A stretch of DNA of 64,000 bases, from the NCBI RefSeq assembly GCF_014205335.1, contig NZ_JACHNH010000001.1:8573501-8637500 (forward strand), written 5' to 3'. The stretch comes from Amorphoplanes digitatis (GTDB lineage: Bacteria; Actinomycetota; Actinomycetes; Mycobacteriales; Micromonosporaceae). The notes beneath the pieces were generated by a model that was not told where the DNA came from, made no database searches, and saw nothing but the letters and a program-made list of their open reading frames with translations. The position numbers and the translations under genes are program-made. Shown here piece by piece: positions 24,838-33,431 of this stretch (within the stretch, counting starts at the first letter, position 1; every line of letters begins with the position of its first letter).

Positions 24838-24860
24838 GGCGGGCCCCGCGAGGGCCCGCC
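24838..24860. terminator. Hairpin, likely terminator of the monooxygenase gene
   Basis: GGCGGGCCC and GGGCCCGCC form a perfect 9-base stem with a 5-base loop, downstream of the monooxygenase stop (24910, minus strand) and upstream of the next gene's start. Confidence 0.55.
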
Positions 24861-24909
24861 GATGCGATGTGTCCACATTAGAACCAGATGCCGTTTGGCC
24901 CGACTGCCG

Positions 24910-26022
24910 TCACGCGGGGACGGCTCGGGCCACGCGGCGCGACTCGATCGCCGCCTGGCGGAGCATCCCGCCCAGCGTGACGTCGTACCCCAGGAAGAAC
25001 AGGCCCGGGCGCGCGGCCGCACCACCGTGCACCAGCGGCACCCCGGTCTCGTCGAACAGCGACGGGTCGTCGAACAGCTCGTTCAGGCCGGTTCCGTATC
25101 CGGTGGCCGCGATGACCACGTCCGGCTCGACGCTCGTGCCGTCCGCCAGCAGTACCGACGTCTCGGTGAAGCTCTGCACGGCGCCGACCGGGCGCACCCG
25201 CCCCGCCACGACGTCCCGGACGATGCCGACGTCCTGCAACGGCACGTAGCGCTGGGTGCGCAGCCGGGTCTTCAGCCCCTCGGCCGGGCGGTCGATCCCG
25301 TACGGCCGCAGGTCCGGCATCTCCATCCGGGCCATCGTGGCGGCCATCGGGTTGAAGATCCGCTCCGGCAGGCGACCCAGCAGGAGGCCGTTCAGCTGCG
25401 CCGGCCAGCCCGCCGTCTCGCGGCGCACGATGTGCGGCGGGGTACGGATCGCGAGGCTCACCGAGGCGGCGCCGCCCTCGGCCAGGTCTGTTGCGATCTC
25501 CGCTCCGCTGTTGCCCGGGCCGACCACCAGGACGTTCTTGCCCCGGAAGGGCTCGGCGTTGCGGTACTGCGCCGAGTGCACCAGCGTGCCCGTCCACGCC
25601 TCCTGCCCGGGCCACGCCGGCACCACCGGGGTGTGCAGGTAGCCGGTCGCGACGACCAGGGTCCGCGACGAGTGCTCGGAGCCGTCGTGCAGCCGCAGCG
25701 ACCAGCGGTCGGCGCCGGGCTTGACGCTCTCGACCGTCGTCCCGGTGCGCACGTCGATACCGAAGTGCTCCGCGTACGCCTCCAGGTAGCGCACCAGGTC
25801 GTCCCGCCTGACCCAGCGGCCGTACTCCCGGGGGATGGGGAGGCCGGGCAGGCCGGACAGGCTGCGGATGGTGTGCAGGCGCAGCCGGTCGTACCGGCCG
25901 CGCCAGCTGGTGGCAACCCCCGGGCCGCGCTCGAGGACCACGCAGTCCACGCCGCGGGCCTTGAGCTGAGCGGCCACGGCGAGGCCGGCGGCGCCGGCAC
26001 CGAGCACAGTCACGTTTTCCAT
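24910..26022 (-). CDS. Flavin-containing monooxygenase (YUCCA/CzcO-like)
   Basis: About 370 residues. FAD-binding VLGAGAAGLAVAAQLKARG at the start, LHTIRSLSGLPGLPIP, ATGYLHTPVVPAWPGQE (the FMO ATG motif), NADPH-binding VLVVGPGNSGAEIATDLAEGG and a second ATGYGTGLNEL near the end. Such enzymes oxidise N, S or C centres of small substrates using NADPH and O2. ATG at 26022 (MENVTVLGAG) starts right at the Rossmann strand; an in-frame start at 26052 is less likely. Divergent from the NBR1-Ig HTH gene, 122 bases away. Confidence 0.87.
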   Translation of the reverse strand: MENVTVLGAGAAGLAVAAQLKARGVDCVVLERGPGVATSWRGRYDRLRLHTIRSLSGLPGLPIPREYGRWVRRDDLVRYLEAYAEHFGIDVRTGTTVESVKPGADRWSLRLHDGSEHSSRTLVVATGYLHTPVVPAWPGQEAWTGTLVHSAQYRNAEPFRGKNVLVVGPGNSGAEIATDLAEGGAASVSLAIRTPPHIVRRETAGWPAQLNGLLLGRLPERIFNPMAATMARMEMPDLRPYGIDRPAEGLKTRLRTQRYVPLQDVGIVRDVVAGRVRPVGAVQSFTETSVLLADGTSVEPDVVIAATGYGTGLNELFDDPSLFDETGVPLVHGGAAARPGLFFLGYDVTLGGMLRQAAIESRRVARAVPA

Positions 26023-26144
26023 GCGCAGCAGTGTGATGTACGACCCTTTCACATGTCACGCAGGGTGCATCACATTGATGATCTCCGAGGCCCTTTCGGT
26101 ACCCTCTTACCCGCTCTGACGACGACGTCTGACATGGGAGACCG

Positions 26145-27014
26145 ATGGAAGACCAGGATGGCACCGCCGCCGAGAGGTTCGCCGCTCAGCTGCGAACGCT
26201 GCGGACCGCCGTGGGCAACCCGTCGTTCCGCAAGATGGCCGGGCGATCGGGCCGGATCTCCCACACGACGCTGCACGAGGCCGCCGCCGGGACCCGGTTC
26301 CCCTCCTGGGAGACCACGCGCGAGTTCGTCCGGGCCTGTGAGGCGGACGAGGTCCAGTGGCGGCGCCGATGGGAGGACGCGCAGCCCCTGGGTGCGGCGC
26401 CCGAGGTGACCCCTCCGGTGACGGACGGGCCCGTCCTGTCCGGCGTGGTGGTGCCGGTGAACCGGGGCACGCTACAGACGGCGGACCGGGACGAGGTCAC
26501 CGGTGCGCGACGGCAGCGGCTGCCGTGGCTCGTCGCCGCGGCCGCGGTGGCGGCGATGGTCGTCGTCCTGGGCATCACCGTCCGCGGCAACGCATCCCAG
26601 GACGGTACCGGCGCCGGCGCCCTGCCGCCGCCGTCCTCCGGGCCGTCGGAGGCGTTGATTCCCGGGGACGCGAGCAGATTCGTCGCCGACGTCACGATCC
26701 CCGACGGCACGCGGGTGAAGGTCAACGCGCGCTTCGTCAAGGTGTGGGCGATCGCCAACGTGGGATCGGTCGCCTGGCACGGCCGGTACCTGGCACCGGC
26801 GAACCCCGGCGGTGACGACGAGGGTTGCCTGGTGCCGGATCGGGTGACGATCGGCGACACGGCGCCCGGCGAGCAGGTGATGATCAGCGTCCCGGTCACC
26901 GCGTCGAGCCGGCCCGGCGAGTGCTGGGTCGCCTGGAAGATGGTCGACGAGCAGGGGCGGCCCTACTTCCCCAGCCGCCGGCCGGTGTACTTCCTGGTCA
27001 CCGTCACCGCCTGA
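26145..27014 (+). CDS. Membrane HTH protein with extracellular NBR1-like Ig domain
   Basis: 289 residues in three parts. Residues 1-85 are a XRE-like helix-turn-helix of the type found in actinobacterial regulators (FAAQLRTLRTAVG, KMAGRSGRISHTTLHEA, WETTREFVRACEAD). One transmembrane helix follows at about 125-147 (LPWLVAAAAVAAMVVVLGITV). Residues 185-289 match the NBR1-type Ig domain: DVTIPDGTRVKVNARFVKVWAIANVGSVAW and GEQVMISVPVTA. It could sense an extracellular ligand and pass it to a cytoplasmic DNA- or protein-binding head; this is inference. ATG at 26145 after GGGAGA. Confidence 0.85.
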   Translation: MEDQDGTAAERFAAQLRTLRTAVGNPSFRKMAGRSGRISHTTLHEAAAGTRFPSWETTREFVRACEADEVQWRRRWEDAQPLGAAPEVTPPVTDGPVLSGVVVPVNRGTLQTADRDEVTGARRQRLPWLVAAAAVAAMVVVLGITVRGNASQDGTGAGALPPPSSGPSEALIPGDASRFVADVTIPDGTRVKVNARFVKVWAIANVGSVAWHGRYLAPANPGGDDEGCLVPDRVTIGDTAPGEQVMISVPVTASSRPGECWVAWKMVDEQGRPYFPSRRPVYFLVTVTA

Positions 27015-27180
27015 GCAATCAATACCGTTCCGCTCGACCAATCTGACAACACCGCATCCGCCGAGGTCAGGGCGGTCTGACGGATCTGACAGAACGGCGG
27101 GGGTACCGAACAGCAGACCCCTTCTCGCAGGGTGGTGTCCGTTCCCATTCGCGACTCCATACCCATGAGGAGGATCGACC

Positions 27181-28017
27181 ATGCGCCGTACCTGGTTGGC
27201 CGCCGGGCTCACCGGGCTCACCGGGCTCTGCGTGGCCGTAGGCGGCCCGGCCCATGCGTGGGCCACGGCCGCGCAGCCTGTCGTTGACATGGGTGCCACG
27301 GTCCTGGCCGCACAGATCGACCCACGCCGCGCCGACCACACCCTGACCCCGGGCGCGAAGAGTTCCGTGCTCGCGGTCGAGCAGGCGCTCCAGGCCCGGA
27401 ACCTGCTGAACGCTCAGTGGGTCGACGGCTACTTCGGCACCGAGACCGTCTCGGCGTACGCGGCCTACCAGCGCTCGCTGGGCTACACCGGGCTGGCCGC
27501 GAACGGGCTGCCCGGCGCGACGTCGCTGACCAAGCTCGGGCAGAACCGGTACACCGTCGGCAACACGATCGGCCCGGGCGCGAAGGTCCAGCGGGACGGG
27601 TTCGTCGTCGACGCCCGTACGCAGGCGATGCTGGCCGAGGCCCAGCGCCTGCTCGGCCAGACCCTGGTGCTCGAGCAGGGCTCGTACAACCCGGGCGGCG
27701 ACCCGACCTCGGCCGGTACGCACGACGGCGGCGGCGTGGTGGACATCGCGGTCACCGGCATGACCGCCGCCAGGCGCACCGCCACCGCCCGGGCCCTGCG
27801 CCAGGTCGGCTTCGCCGCCTGGGTCCGCGACCCGAGCCAGGGCGACTGGCCGTGGCACATCCACGCCACGGCGATCAACGACACGGACCTGTCCGGCCAG
27901 GCTCAGCACCAGGTCGGCGACTACTACCTCGGCATGAACGGCCTGGCCAACCGCGGACCGGACGACGGTCCCCGGATCCCGATCAACACCTGGGAGCAGT
28001 ACCAGCGGGGGCAGTGA
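27181..28017 (+). CDS. Secreted M15-like peptidase with peptidoglycan-binding domain
   Basis: 278 residues. Signal peptide AAGLTGLTGLCVAVGGPAHA. A peptidoglycan-binding_1 domain (residues 55-115: SSVLAVEQALQARNLL, DGYFGTETVSAYAAYQRSLGY) is followed by a domain with SYNPGGDPTSAGTHDGGGVVDIAV and WPWHIHA. His-x6-Asp and the late His-x-His fit zinc ligands of M15/VanY-type D,D-carboxypeptidases or endolysins. It should trim or cut peptidoglycan stem peptides outside the cell. AGGAGG lies 7 bases before the ATG. First of four co-oriented secreted-protein genes. Confidence 0.8.
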   Translation: MRRTWLAAGLTGLTGLCVAVGGPAHAWATAAQPVVDMGATVLAAQIDPRRADHTLTPGAKSSVLAVEQALQARNLLNAQWVDGYFGTETVSAYAAYQRSLGYTGLAANGLPGATSLTKLGQNRYTVGNTIGPGAKVQRDGFVVDARTQAMLAEAQRLLGQTLVLEQGSYNPGGDPTSAGTHDGGGVVDIAVTGMTAARRTATARALRQVGFAAWVRDPSQGDWPWHIHATAINDTDLSGQAQHQVGDYYLGMNGLANRGPDDGPRIPINTWEQYQRGQ

Positions 28018-28071
28018 CCCACACCCCACCCCGATCCAGCAACCACCACTCACCGTCCACGAGAGGACACC

Positions 28072-28956
28072 ATGAACATCCGCAGGAAACTCGCCGTCGC
28101 CGGGGGCGCACTCGCCATGATCACGTCCCTGCTGAGCCTCGCCTCGCCGGCGTCGGCGGCGGCCAGGGACGGGGTCTGCGACAGCGGCGAATTCTGTTAC
28201 TACTACAACAGCGACAACGAGGGATCGATCTCGGACTTCACCGGTTCGGCCGAGGACTACGGCACCGAGCAGCCCTCGTGCTACGACTTCAAGGGCGCCG
28301 GCGCCGGCAAGGGCATGTGCATCAAGAACGAGGCAGCCTCGGTCTGGAACCGGAGCACCACGACCGTCCGAGTCCACTTCAACAGCAACTTCGGCGGCGC
28401 GCACCAGGACTTCGCCGCCGGCGCCAAGGGCAACCTGAACGCCACGCTGAAGAACAACAACGCCTCGCACCAGTTCTCGCCGTCGGCGCGCACGAACCTG
28501 TCGTACGCGTTGTACCAGGCCGGTGGCGGCGCGATCACGTGCGGCTTCGACGGGTACGAGAGCACCCCCGGCCGGCACGAGGGCATCGACATCGCCCGCA
28601 ACGTCGGCTCGGACGTGCACGCCCTGGTGGCCGGAACGGTCACCTACGTCGCGTCCGGCCGCACCGGCAGCGGCGGCCTTTCCACGATCGCCGTCTACAA
28701 CTCCGCGGCGAACAAGACGGTCATCTACCTGCACACGGCGCCGAAGTCCGCGGTGAGCGTTGGCGACGCCATCAGCCGCGGCGAGGTCATCGCCGACGAG
28801 TCGTGGCACGGCGTGTCCTCCAGCTCGGGCGCACACACCCACGTCGAGGTCCGGGCCGGGCGCCAGACCCATGCGGCCGTCAGCGTCGGCGACTCCACCC
28901 TGGACAACTCGGATCCGACCTCGTTCTGGAACTCGCAGGGATACAACGAGAGGTAG
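28072..28956 (+). CDS. Secreted M23 endopeptidase with I36-type N-terminal module
   Basis: 294 residues. Signal peptide MNIRRKLAVAGGALAMITSLLSLASPASA is followed by a Cys-containing module (CDSGEFCYYYNSD, QPSCYDFKG, NFGGAHQDFAAGAKGNLNATLKNNNASH) of the peptidase-inhibitor I36/crystallin-like type. From about residue 155 is an M23 domain with zinc motifs RHEGIDIA and GAHTHVEV and a long beta-sheet. M23 enzymes cut peptidoglycan cross-bridges. The N-terminal module is shared with the next gene; it may inhibit, target or bind the wall. ATG at 28072 with GAGAGG upstream. Confidence 0.88.
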   Translation: MNIRRKLAVAGGALAMITSLLSLASPASAAARDGVCDSGEFCYYYNSDNEGSISDFTGSAEDYGTEQPSCYDFKGAGAGKGMCIKNEAASVWNRSTTTVRVHFNSNFGGAHQDFAAGAKGNLNATLKNNNASHQFSPSARTNLSYALYQAGGGAITCGFDGYESTPGRHEGIDIARNVGSDVHALVAGTVTYVASGRTGSGGLSTIAVYNSAANKTVIYLHTAPKSAVSVGDAISRGEVIADESWHGVSSSSGAHTHVEVRAGRQTHAAVSVGDSTLDNSDPTSFWNSQGYNER

Positions 28957-28999
28957 AGCGCGGCGGGAGCTACCAGCCATTCCCTGATGAGAGGGCATC

Positions 29000-29929
29000 A
29001 TGAACATCCGCAAGAGCCTGGCCGTCGCCGGCGCCGCGCTCGCCGTCGCCACCTCCATCCTGAGCGTCTCCTCGCCGGCATCGGCCGCGGCCCGGGACGG
29101 TGCCTGCGACAGCGGCGAGTTCTGCTACTACTTCAACAGCAACCAGGCCGGCTCGGTCTCCGACTTCACCGAGTCGCAGGACGACTACGGCACGACCCAG
29201 CCGTCGTGCTACGAGTTCAAGGGCGCGGGTGAGGGCCAGGGCGTGTGCGTGAAGAACAACGCCGCGTCGGTCTGGAACCGCACCGGCCGGACCGTGCGGG
29301 TCTACTTCAACAGCAACTTCGCCGGCGCGGGCCAGGACTTCGCGTCCGGGGCGAAGGGCAACCTCAACGCCACGCTGAAGAACAACAACGCCTCGCACGA
29401 GCTGCTGAGCACGGGTGGTCCGGCGGGCTGCACCACCGACGGCACCAACAGCAAGCTGCCGAGCACCATCCTGGTCTACCGGGTCGGTCTCGGCCGCGTC
29501 GACCGGGTCGACTTCAAGACGTACGTCAAGAACGTCCTCCCGAACGAATGGATCACGAGCTGGCCGGACGCCTCGCTGGAGGCCGGCGCCATGGCCGTCA
29601 AGAGCTACGGCTGGTACTGGGCGCTGCACTCGACCCGGAAGACGTCCGGCGGCCAGTGCTACGACGTCCGCGACGACACCGGCGACCAGGTTTACCGGCC
29701 GTCGTCGGCGCTGGCGTCGACGTCCTCCGCGGTGGACCGCACCTGGTCGGCCCGGATGACCCGGAACGGCAACATCCTGCGGGCGCACTACTGCGCGACC
29801 ACGACCGCCTGCGGCGGCTGGGTCGACGGGGACTGGCTCTCGCAGTACGGCTCGCGTGATCTCGCGAACGCGGGCAAGAACTACCAGGCGATCCTGCGCC
29901 ACTACTACAGCGACGTAGCCATCTCCTGA
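29000..29929 (+). CDS. Secreted SpoIID-domain protein with I36-type N-terminal module
   Basis: 309 residues. The first 135 residues align without gaps to the preceding M23 protein (about three quarters identical by eye). The second part is different: VDRVDFKTYVKNVLPNEW, LEAGAMAVKSYGWYWAL, CYDVRDDTGDQVYRP and AHYCATTT are SpoIID/LytB hallmarks. SpoIID proteins are lytic transglycosylases or amidase enhancers acting on glycan strands. ATG at 29000, GAGAGG 11 bases upstream. A strong terminator follows at 29935. The pair shows that one secretion/inhibitor cassette has been joined to two different wall-cutting domains. Confidence 0.88.
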   Translation: MNIRKSLAVAGAALAVATSILSVSSPASAAARDGACDSGEFCYYFNSNQAGSVSDFTESQDDYGTTQPSCYEFKGAGEGQGVCVKNNAASVWNRTGRTVRVYFNSNFAGAGQDFASGAKGNLNATLKNNNASHELLSTGGPAGCTTDGTNSKLPSTILVYRVGLGRVDRVDFKTYVKNVLPNEWITSWPDASLEAGAMAVKSYGWYWALHSTRKTSGGQCYDVRDDTGDQVYRPSSALASTSSAVDRTWSARMTRNGNILRAHYCATTTACGGWVDGDWLSQYGSRDLANAGKNYQAILRHYYSDVAIS

Positions 29930-29934
29930 AGCCC

Positions 29935-29970
29935 CGCGCCGCCCACCGCGGACCCGCGGTGGGCGGCGCG
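29935..29970 (+). terminator. Strong hairpin terminator of the wall-hydrolase run
   Basis: Seventeen-base perfect arms (29935-29951 and 29954-29970) with a two-base loop, starting 6 bases after the SpoIID-protein stop. This is the strongest hairpin I see in the window. It should end the transcript of the wall-hydrolase genes before the next secreted-protein gene. Confidence 0.8.
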
Positions 29971-30015
29971 TCGGTTAGTATCGCCGCCCATTGATCTACT
30001 TCAACGGGGGCGATC

Positions 30016-31590
30016 ATGCGAAGACTTACCGCGCTACTGGCCGCGGCCACGGTGCTGCTACCGGTCACCCTGGTGAGCGCGCCCGCTTCGGCCGCGGCCG
30101 CGACCGCGTACCTCACCGTCATCACGTACGACCGCAGCGGCGCGAAGCTCAAGGCGCCCTTGCACCTGATCAACCTGGACAACGGCCAGGAGTACCAGGG
30201 CACCAGCCTCAAGGCCAAGAAACTGAAAAAGGGCAAATACGCGGTCCTCACCGACGTCTACTCGACAAAGGACGGCACCGACACGCTCGGCGCGCGGGTG
30301 CTCAAGGTCTCGGGCAGGACCACCACGACGATCGACGCCCGCCGCGGCAAGCCGGTCAAGCTGGCCCTGGACAAGAACCCGGGCGACGCGTTCCGGCAGG
30401 AGCTGCGCGCACAGATCTGCGCCGATTCGGACAGCTCGGGCACCGAGATCGGTGCTTGGAACGTGCCCGGCAAGCTGTTCGTCATCCCCAACTCGTCGAA
30501 GCGCCTGCAGTTCGCCTACAGCTCCAACTGGTCGGACGGGGCGATGGGCAACCTGTGGATGGTCGCCGGTGCCACCAAGTCCGCCGTGCCCGCGGGCGTC
30601 AGCCGCACCTACCGCGCCGCCTCGCTCGCCACCGTCACCGGATGGGTCAAGCGCGGCCCGGCCGGCAGCGACAACGTCAGCCTGAGCCTGGAGGAGAACA
30701 CCCCGTGCCACGCCGGGTACGGCGCCTCCGCCTTCTCCGGGATCAGCCCGGTCGTCGCCAAGATCCATGCCAGTCCGGGCAGATGGCGCCTGGAGGCCGA
30801 CTGGTGGGGTGCGGAGAGCGGCGGCAGCAGCGCCCACATGGGCTTCGACGTCCGCAATCTCACCCTGGCCGCGGGCAAGTCGTACTCCCGCAGCTTCTTC
30901 AGCGCCGCCTGGGGACCCGGCCGGAGCCTGCCCCTCATGTTCTCCAGCACGCTGAGGTTCGACACGTCGCTGATGTTCACCGACCCCTCGTACGACGAGT
31001 ACTCCGAGGCCAGCGAGCGATCACGGGTGACGCTGTACAACAGCGCGAACAAGGTGCTCAAGGCGCAGTGGCGCACGGATTGGGAGGGTAAGGGCCCCGA
31101 GTTCAGCGCGAAGATCAAGAAAAAGGGCTGGTACCGGCTGGAGGTCGACGCTCGGCGGTACCGGCCCGGCATCACGCACCCGGCTGACATGCTCTCGCCG
31201 CGCGCCCAGGCGATCTTCGGGATGAAGCTGAACCCCAAGGCGAAGTCCCGCCACGCCGACGTGATCCTGCCGCGGATGGTGCCCGCCGGCCTGGACATGA
31301 ACAACCGGGCGAGGGCGGGCTCCAGCACGGTCCTCGAGATCCGCCCGGACCGCCGCCGGAACACCCCCGACCTGAAACTCGCGAAGGTCACCGCCAAGAA
31401 GGTCACCGCACAGGTGTCCTTCGACAACGGCAGGACCTGGCGATCCCTACCGGTCAAGAAGGTCGGCGGTCGCTGGCAGGCCACGATCCAGAACCCGGCG
31501 AGCGGCGCGGTCGCGCTGCGCAGCCGGATCACCACCACGAAGGGCGAGTACGCCCAGGTGACGATCTACCGGGCGTACACCGTCGGCTGA
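30016..31590 (+). CDS. Secreted protein of unknown function, beta-rich
   Basis: 524 residues with a signal peptide (LTALLAAATVLLPVTLVSAPASA). The N-terminal part is a beta-rich domain (YLTVITYDRSGAKLKAPLHLINLDNGQEYQG, GKYAVLTDVYS). The middle has FDVRNLTLAAGKSYSRSFFSAAWGPG and the C-terminus an Ig-like domain (KVTAQVSFDNGRTWRSLPVKKVGGRWQATI). This order resembles the non-catalytic C-terminal regions of actinobacterial S8 proteases, but no Asp/His/Ser triad is present. It may be a wall-associated or protease-derived accessory protein; the role is not known. ATG at 30016 with GGGGGCGA upstream. Confidence 0.75.
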   Translation: MRRLTALLAAATVLLPVTLVSAPASAAAATAYLTVITYDRSGAKLKAPLHLINLDNGQEYQGTSLKAKKLKKGKYAVLTDVYSTKDGTDTLGARVLKVSGRTTTTIDARRGKPVKLALDKNPGDAFRQELRAQICADSDSSGTEIGAWNVPGKLFVIPNSSKRLQFAYSSNWSDGAMGNLWMVAGATKSAVPAGVSRTYRAASLATVTGWVKRGPAGSDNVSLSLEENTPCHAGYGASAFSGISPVVAKIHASPGRWRLEADWWGAESGGSSAHMGFDVRNLTLAAGKSYSRSFFSAAWGPGRSLPLMFSSTLRFDTSLMFTDPSYDEYSEASERSRVTLYNSANKVLKAQWRTDWEGKGPEFSAKIKKKGWYRLEVDARRYRPGITHPADMLSPRAQAIFGMKLNPKAKSRHADVILPRMVPAGLDMNNRARAGSSTVLEIRPDRRRNTPDLKLAKVTAKKVTAQVSFDNGRTWRSLPVKKVGGRWQATIQNPASGAVALRSRITTTKGEYAQVTIYRAYTVG

Positions 31591-31621
31591 TCTCCCGCCG
31601 CATCGCTCGCGCGGCCGTCCA

Positions 31622-31652
31622 GGCCGACCTGCTGACAGACGGCAGGTCGGCC
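31622..31652. terminator. Hairpin terminator between convergent genes
   Basis: GGCCGACCTGC (31622-31632) and GCAGGTCGGCC (31642-31652) form a perfect 11-base stem with a 9-base loop between genes ending at 31590 and 31672. Confidence 0.65.
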
Positions 31653-31671
31653 GGCGGCCTCGCCGTACCCG

Positions 31672-32352
31672 TCAGACCGCGGCGAGGATCCGGGCCAGCT
31701 CGGCCGGCCGCGTCACCATCGGCCAGTGCCCGGAGTCGATGTCGACCAGGTCGACGTGCTTGGCCCGGGCCAGCTCGGGAACGTCGCCCGCGGCGATCCA
31801 CTCCCGCGCCTGCGCCGGCGTGAACTCCGGGCAGACCAGGACGACCGGGACGTCGAACCGCCGCTCGTCGCTCAGTGCCACCACACCCCTGGCCACGCCC
31901 TCGGGAACCGGGATCGCCGCCGCCGCGAACGCCCGCCGGGCCGGCTCGTCGAGGTCGGCGGCGTCGGCACCCTCGAACGGCGCCCAGCCGGGGAACGGCA
32001 TGGCGCCGTCGATGACCTCGAAGAAGTCCGCGTACCGCTCCCCGTCGGCCGACGGGAACCCCCCGATCAGCACCACCTTGGACACCCGCCCGGGTCGCGC
32101 GTCGGCCGCCATCCAGGCCAGGCTGCAGGCGGCGGAGTGCCCGACGACCACCGACTCGCCGGCGCCCGCGTCAACGGCGGCGAGCACCGCGGTCATCTGG
32201 TCGGCCAGCGTCGCCGACGTGTTCCCGTCGCCCTGGCCCGGCAGCGTCACCGCCACCGCGTGGCGGCCGGGTGCCAGCTCGGACACGACGCCGGCCCACG
32301 CCGACCCGTCGAGCCAGAGGCCACCCAGGAGCACCAGCTGTTGTTCTGTCAT
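31672..32352 (-). CDS. Alpha/beta hydrolase
   Basis: 226 residues, soluble. Motifs: LVLLGGLWLDGSAW (oxyanion-hole turn), VAVTLPGQGDGNT, the nucleophile elbow VVVGHSAACSLAW (Ser), acid in VPVVLVCPEFTPAQ and catalytic His in DIDSGHWPMVTRP. It belongs to the EstA/hydrolase_4 type and should cleave an ester or similar bond; the substrate is unknown. Divergent from the WYL regulator gene, which starts 54 bases away and may control it. ATG at 32352. Confidence 0.85.
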   Translation of the reverse strand: MTEQQLVLLGGLWLDGSAWAGVVSELAPGRHAVAVTLPGQGDGNTSATLADQMTAVLAAVDAGAGESVVVGHSAACSLAWMAADARPGRVSKVVLIGGFPSADGERYADFFEVIDGAMPFPGWAPFEGADAADLDEPARRAFAAAAIPVPEGVARGVVALSDERRFDVPVVLVCPEFTPAQAREWIAAGDVPELARAKHVDLVDIDSGHWPMVTRPAELARILAAV

Positions 32353-32405
32353 GACGTCAACCTAGAGCCGATTCCGGACGATCTGCTTCCGGTACAGTTT
32401 TCGAT

Positions 32406-33365
32406 GTGCGAACCGGTCCGAGCCCGACCGCCCGTGCACTGCGCACGCTCGAAATCCTGCAAGCCGGCCCCGGCACCACCGCCGATCAGCTCGCCGCGCT
32501 GCTGGGCGTGACCGAGCGGGCCGCGCGACGCTACGTCGGGATCCTCCGCGAGGCCGGCATCCCGGTCGAGTCGAGCCGCGGCCCCTACGGCGGCTACCGG
32601 CTGGGCCGCGGCACCCGGCTACCGCCGGTCGTCTTCACCCAGGAGCAGGCCCTCGGCCTGGTCATGGCCGTGCTCGACGGGCAGCCGGCCGCCATCGACG
32701 CCGAGGACCCGGTCGGCGCGGCGCTCAGCAAGGTCATCCGGGCACTCCCCGACGGCGTCGGGCGGCAGGCGGCCGCGCTGCGGGACCACGCCGCGGCCAC
32801 CCCCGACCGGCACTCGGCCCGCGCCGACCCCGCCACCACGAGCACCCTGGTCGCCGCCGTCGCCGACCGGCGTCGCGTCCTGCTCACCTACCGGGGCGAG
32901 AGCGGCGATCAGTGGGACGCCGAGGTCGACCCGTGGGCGGTCGTGGTGCGGTACGGCCGCTGGTACCTGCTGTGCCACTCGCACCGCGCGGACGCGATCC
33001 GCACGTACCGCATCGACCGGATCCGTGCCGTGCGGCGGCTGCCGCACGCCGCCGCTCCGCCCGCCGACCTGGATCCGGTCGCCGCGCTCGAGGAGAACCT
33101 GGGCAAGGGCTGGCGGTACCCCACCCGCGTGCTGTTCCACGCGCCGCGGGACAAGGTCGCACCCTGGATCCGCCCGCCCATGGGCCGCCTCGACCCGGAC
33201 GGCGACCGCTGCGTACTCGTCGGCAGCACCCAGAACCCCGCGATGTACGCACAGGAATGGCTGAGCGTCATCCCGTTCGACTTCACCGTGGAAGGTGGCC
33301 CCGAACTACGCGGCGCCGTCGCCGCGCTCGCGGCCCGCTTCACCGCGGCGCTCTCAACGCCCTGA
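32406..33365 (+). CDS. YafY-type transcriptional regulator with WYL domain
   Basis: 319 residues. An N-terminal helix-turn-helix (LRTLEILQAGPGTTADQLAALLGVTERAARRYVGILREAG) with the typical GPYGGYRLGRG wing, then a WYL ligand-binding domain with TYRGESGDQWDAEVDPWAVVVRYGRWYLLCHSH and a C-terminal WCX part (RVLFHAPRDKVAPWI). It should regulate the divergent alpha/beta hydrolase or itself in response to a small molecule or nucleic acid ligand. GTG at 32406. The start is supported by alignment to the family's N-terminus. Confidence 0.9.
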   Translation: MRTGPSPTARALRTLEILQAGPGTTADQLAALLGVTERAARRYVGILREAGIPVESSRGPYGGYRLGRGTRLPPVVFTQEQALGLVMAVLDGQPAAIDAEDPVGAALSKVIRALPDGVGRQAAALRDHAAATPDRHSARADPATTSTLVAAVADRRRVLLTYRGESGDQWDAEVDPWAVVVRYGRWYLLCHSHRADAIRTYRIDRIRAVRRLPHAAAPPADLDPVAALEENLGKGWRYPTRVLFHAPRDKVAPWIRPPMGRLDPDGDRCVLVGSTQNPAMYAQEWLSVIPFDFTVEGGPELRGAVAALAARFTAALSTP

Positions 33366-33431
33366 ATTCCCGGGCGGTACAACCGGACCGGACGAATCCC
33401 CGTCTACCTTCTGACACGGATCGGGGGCGGG

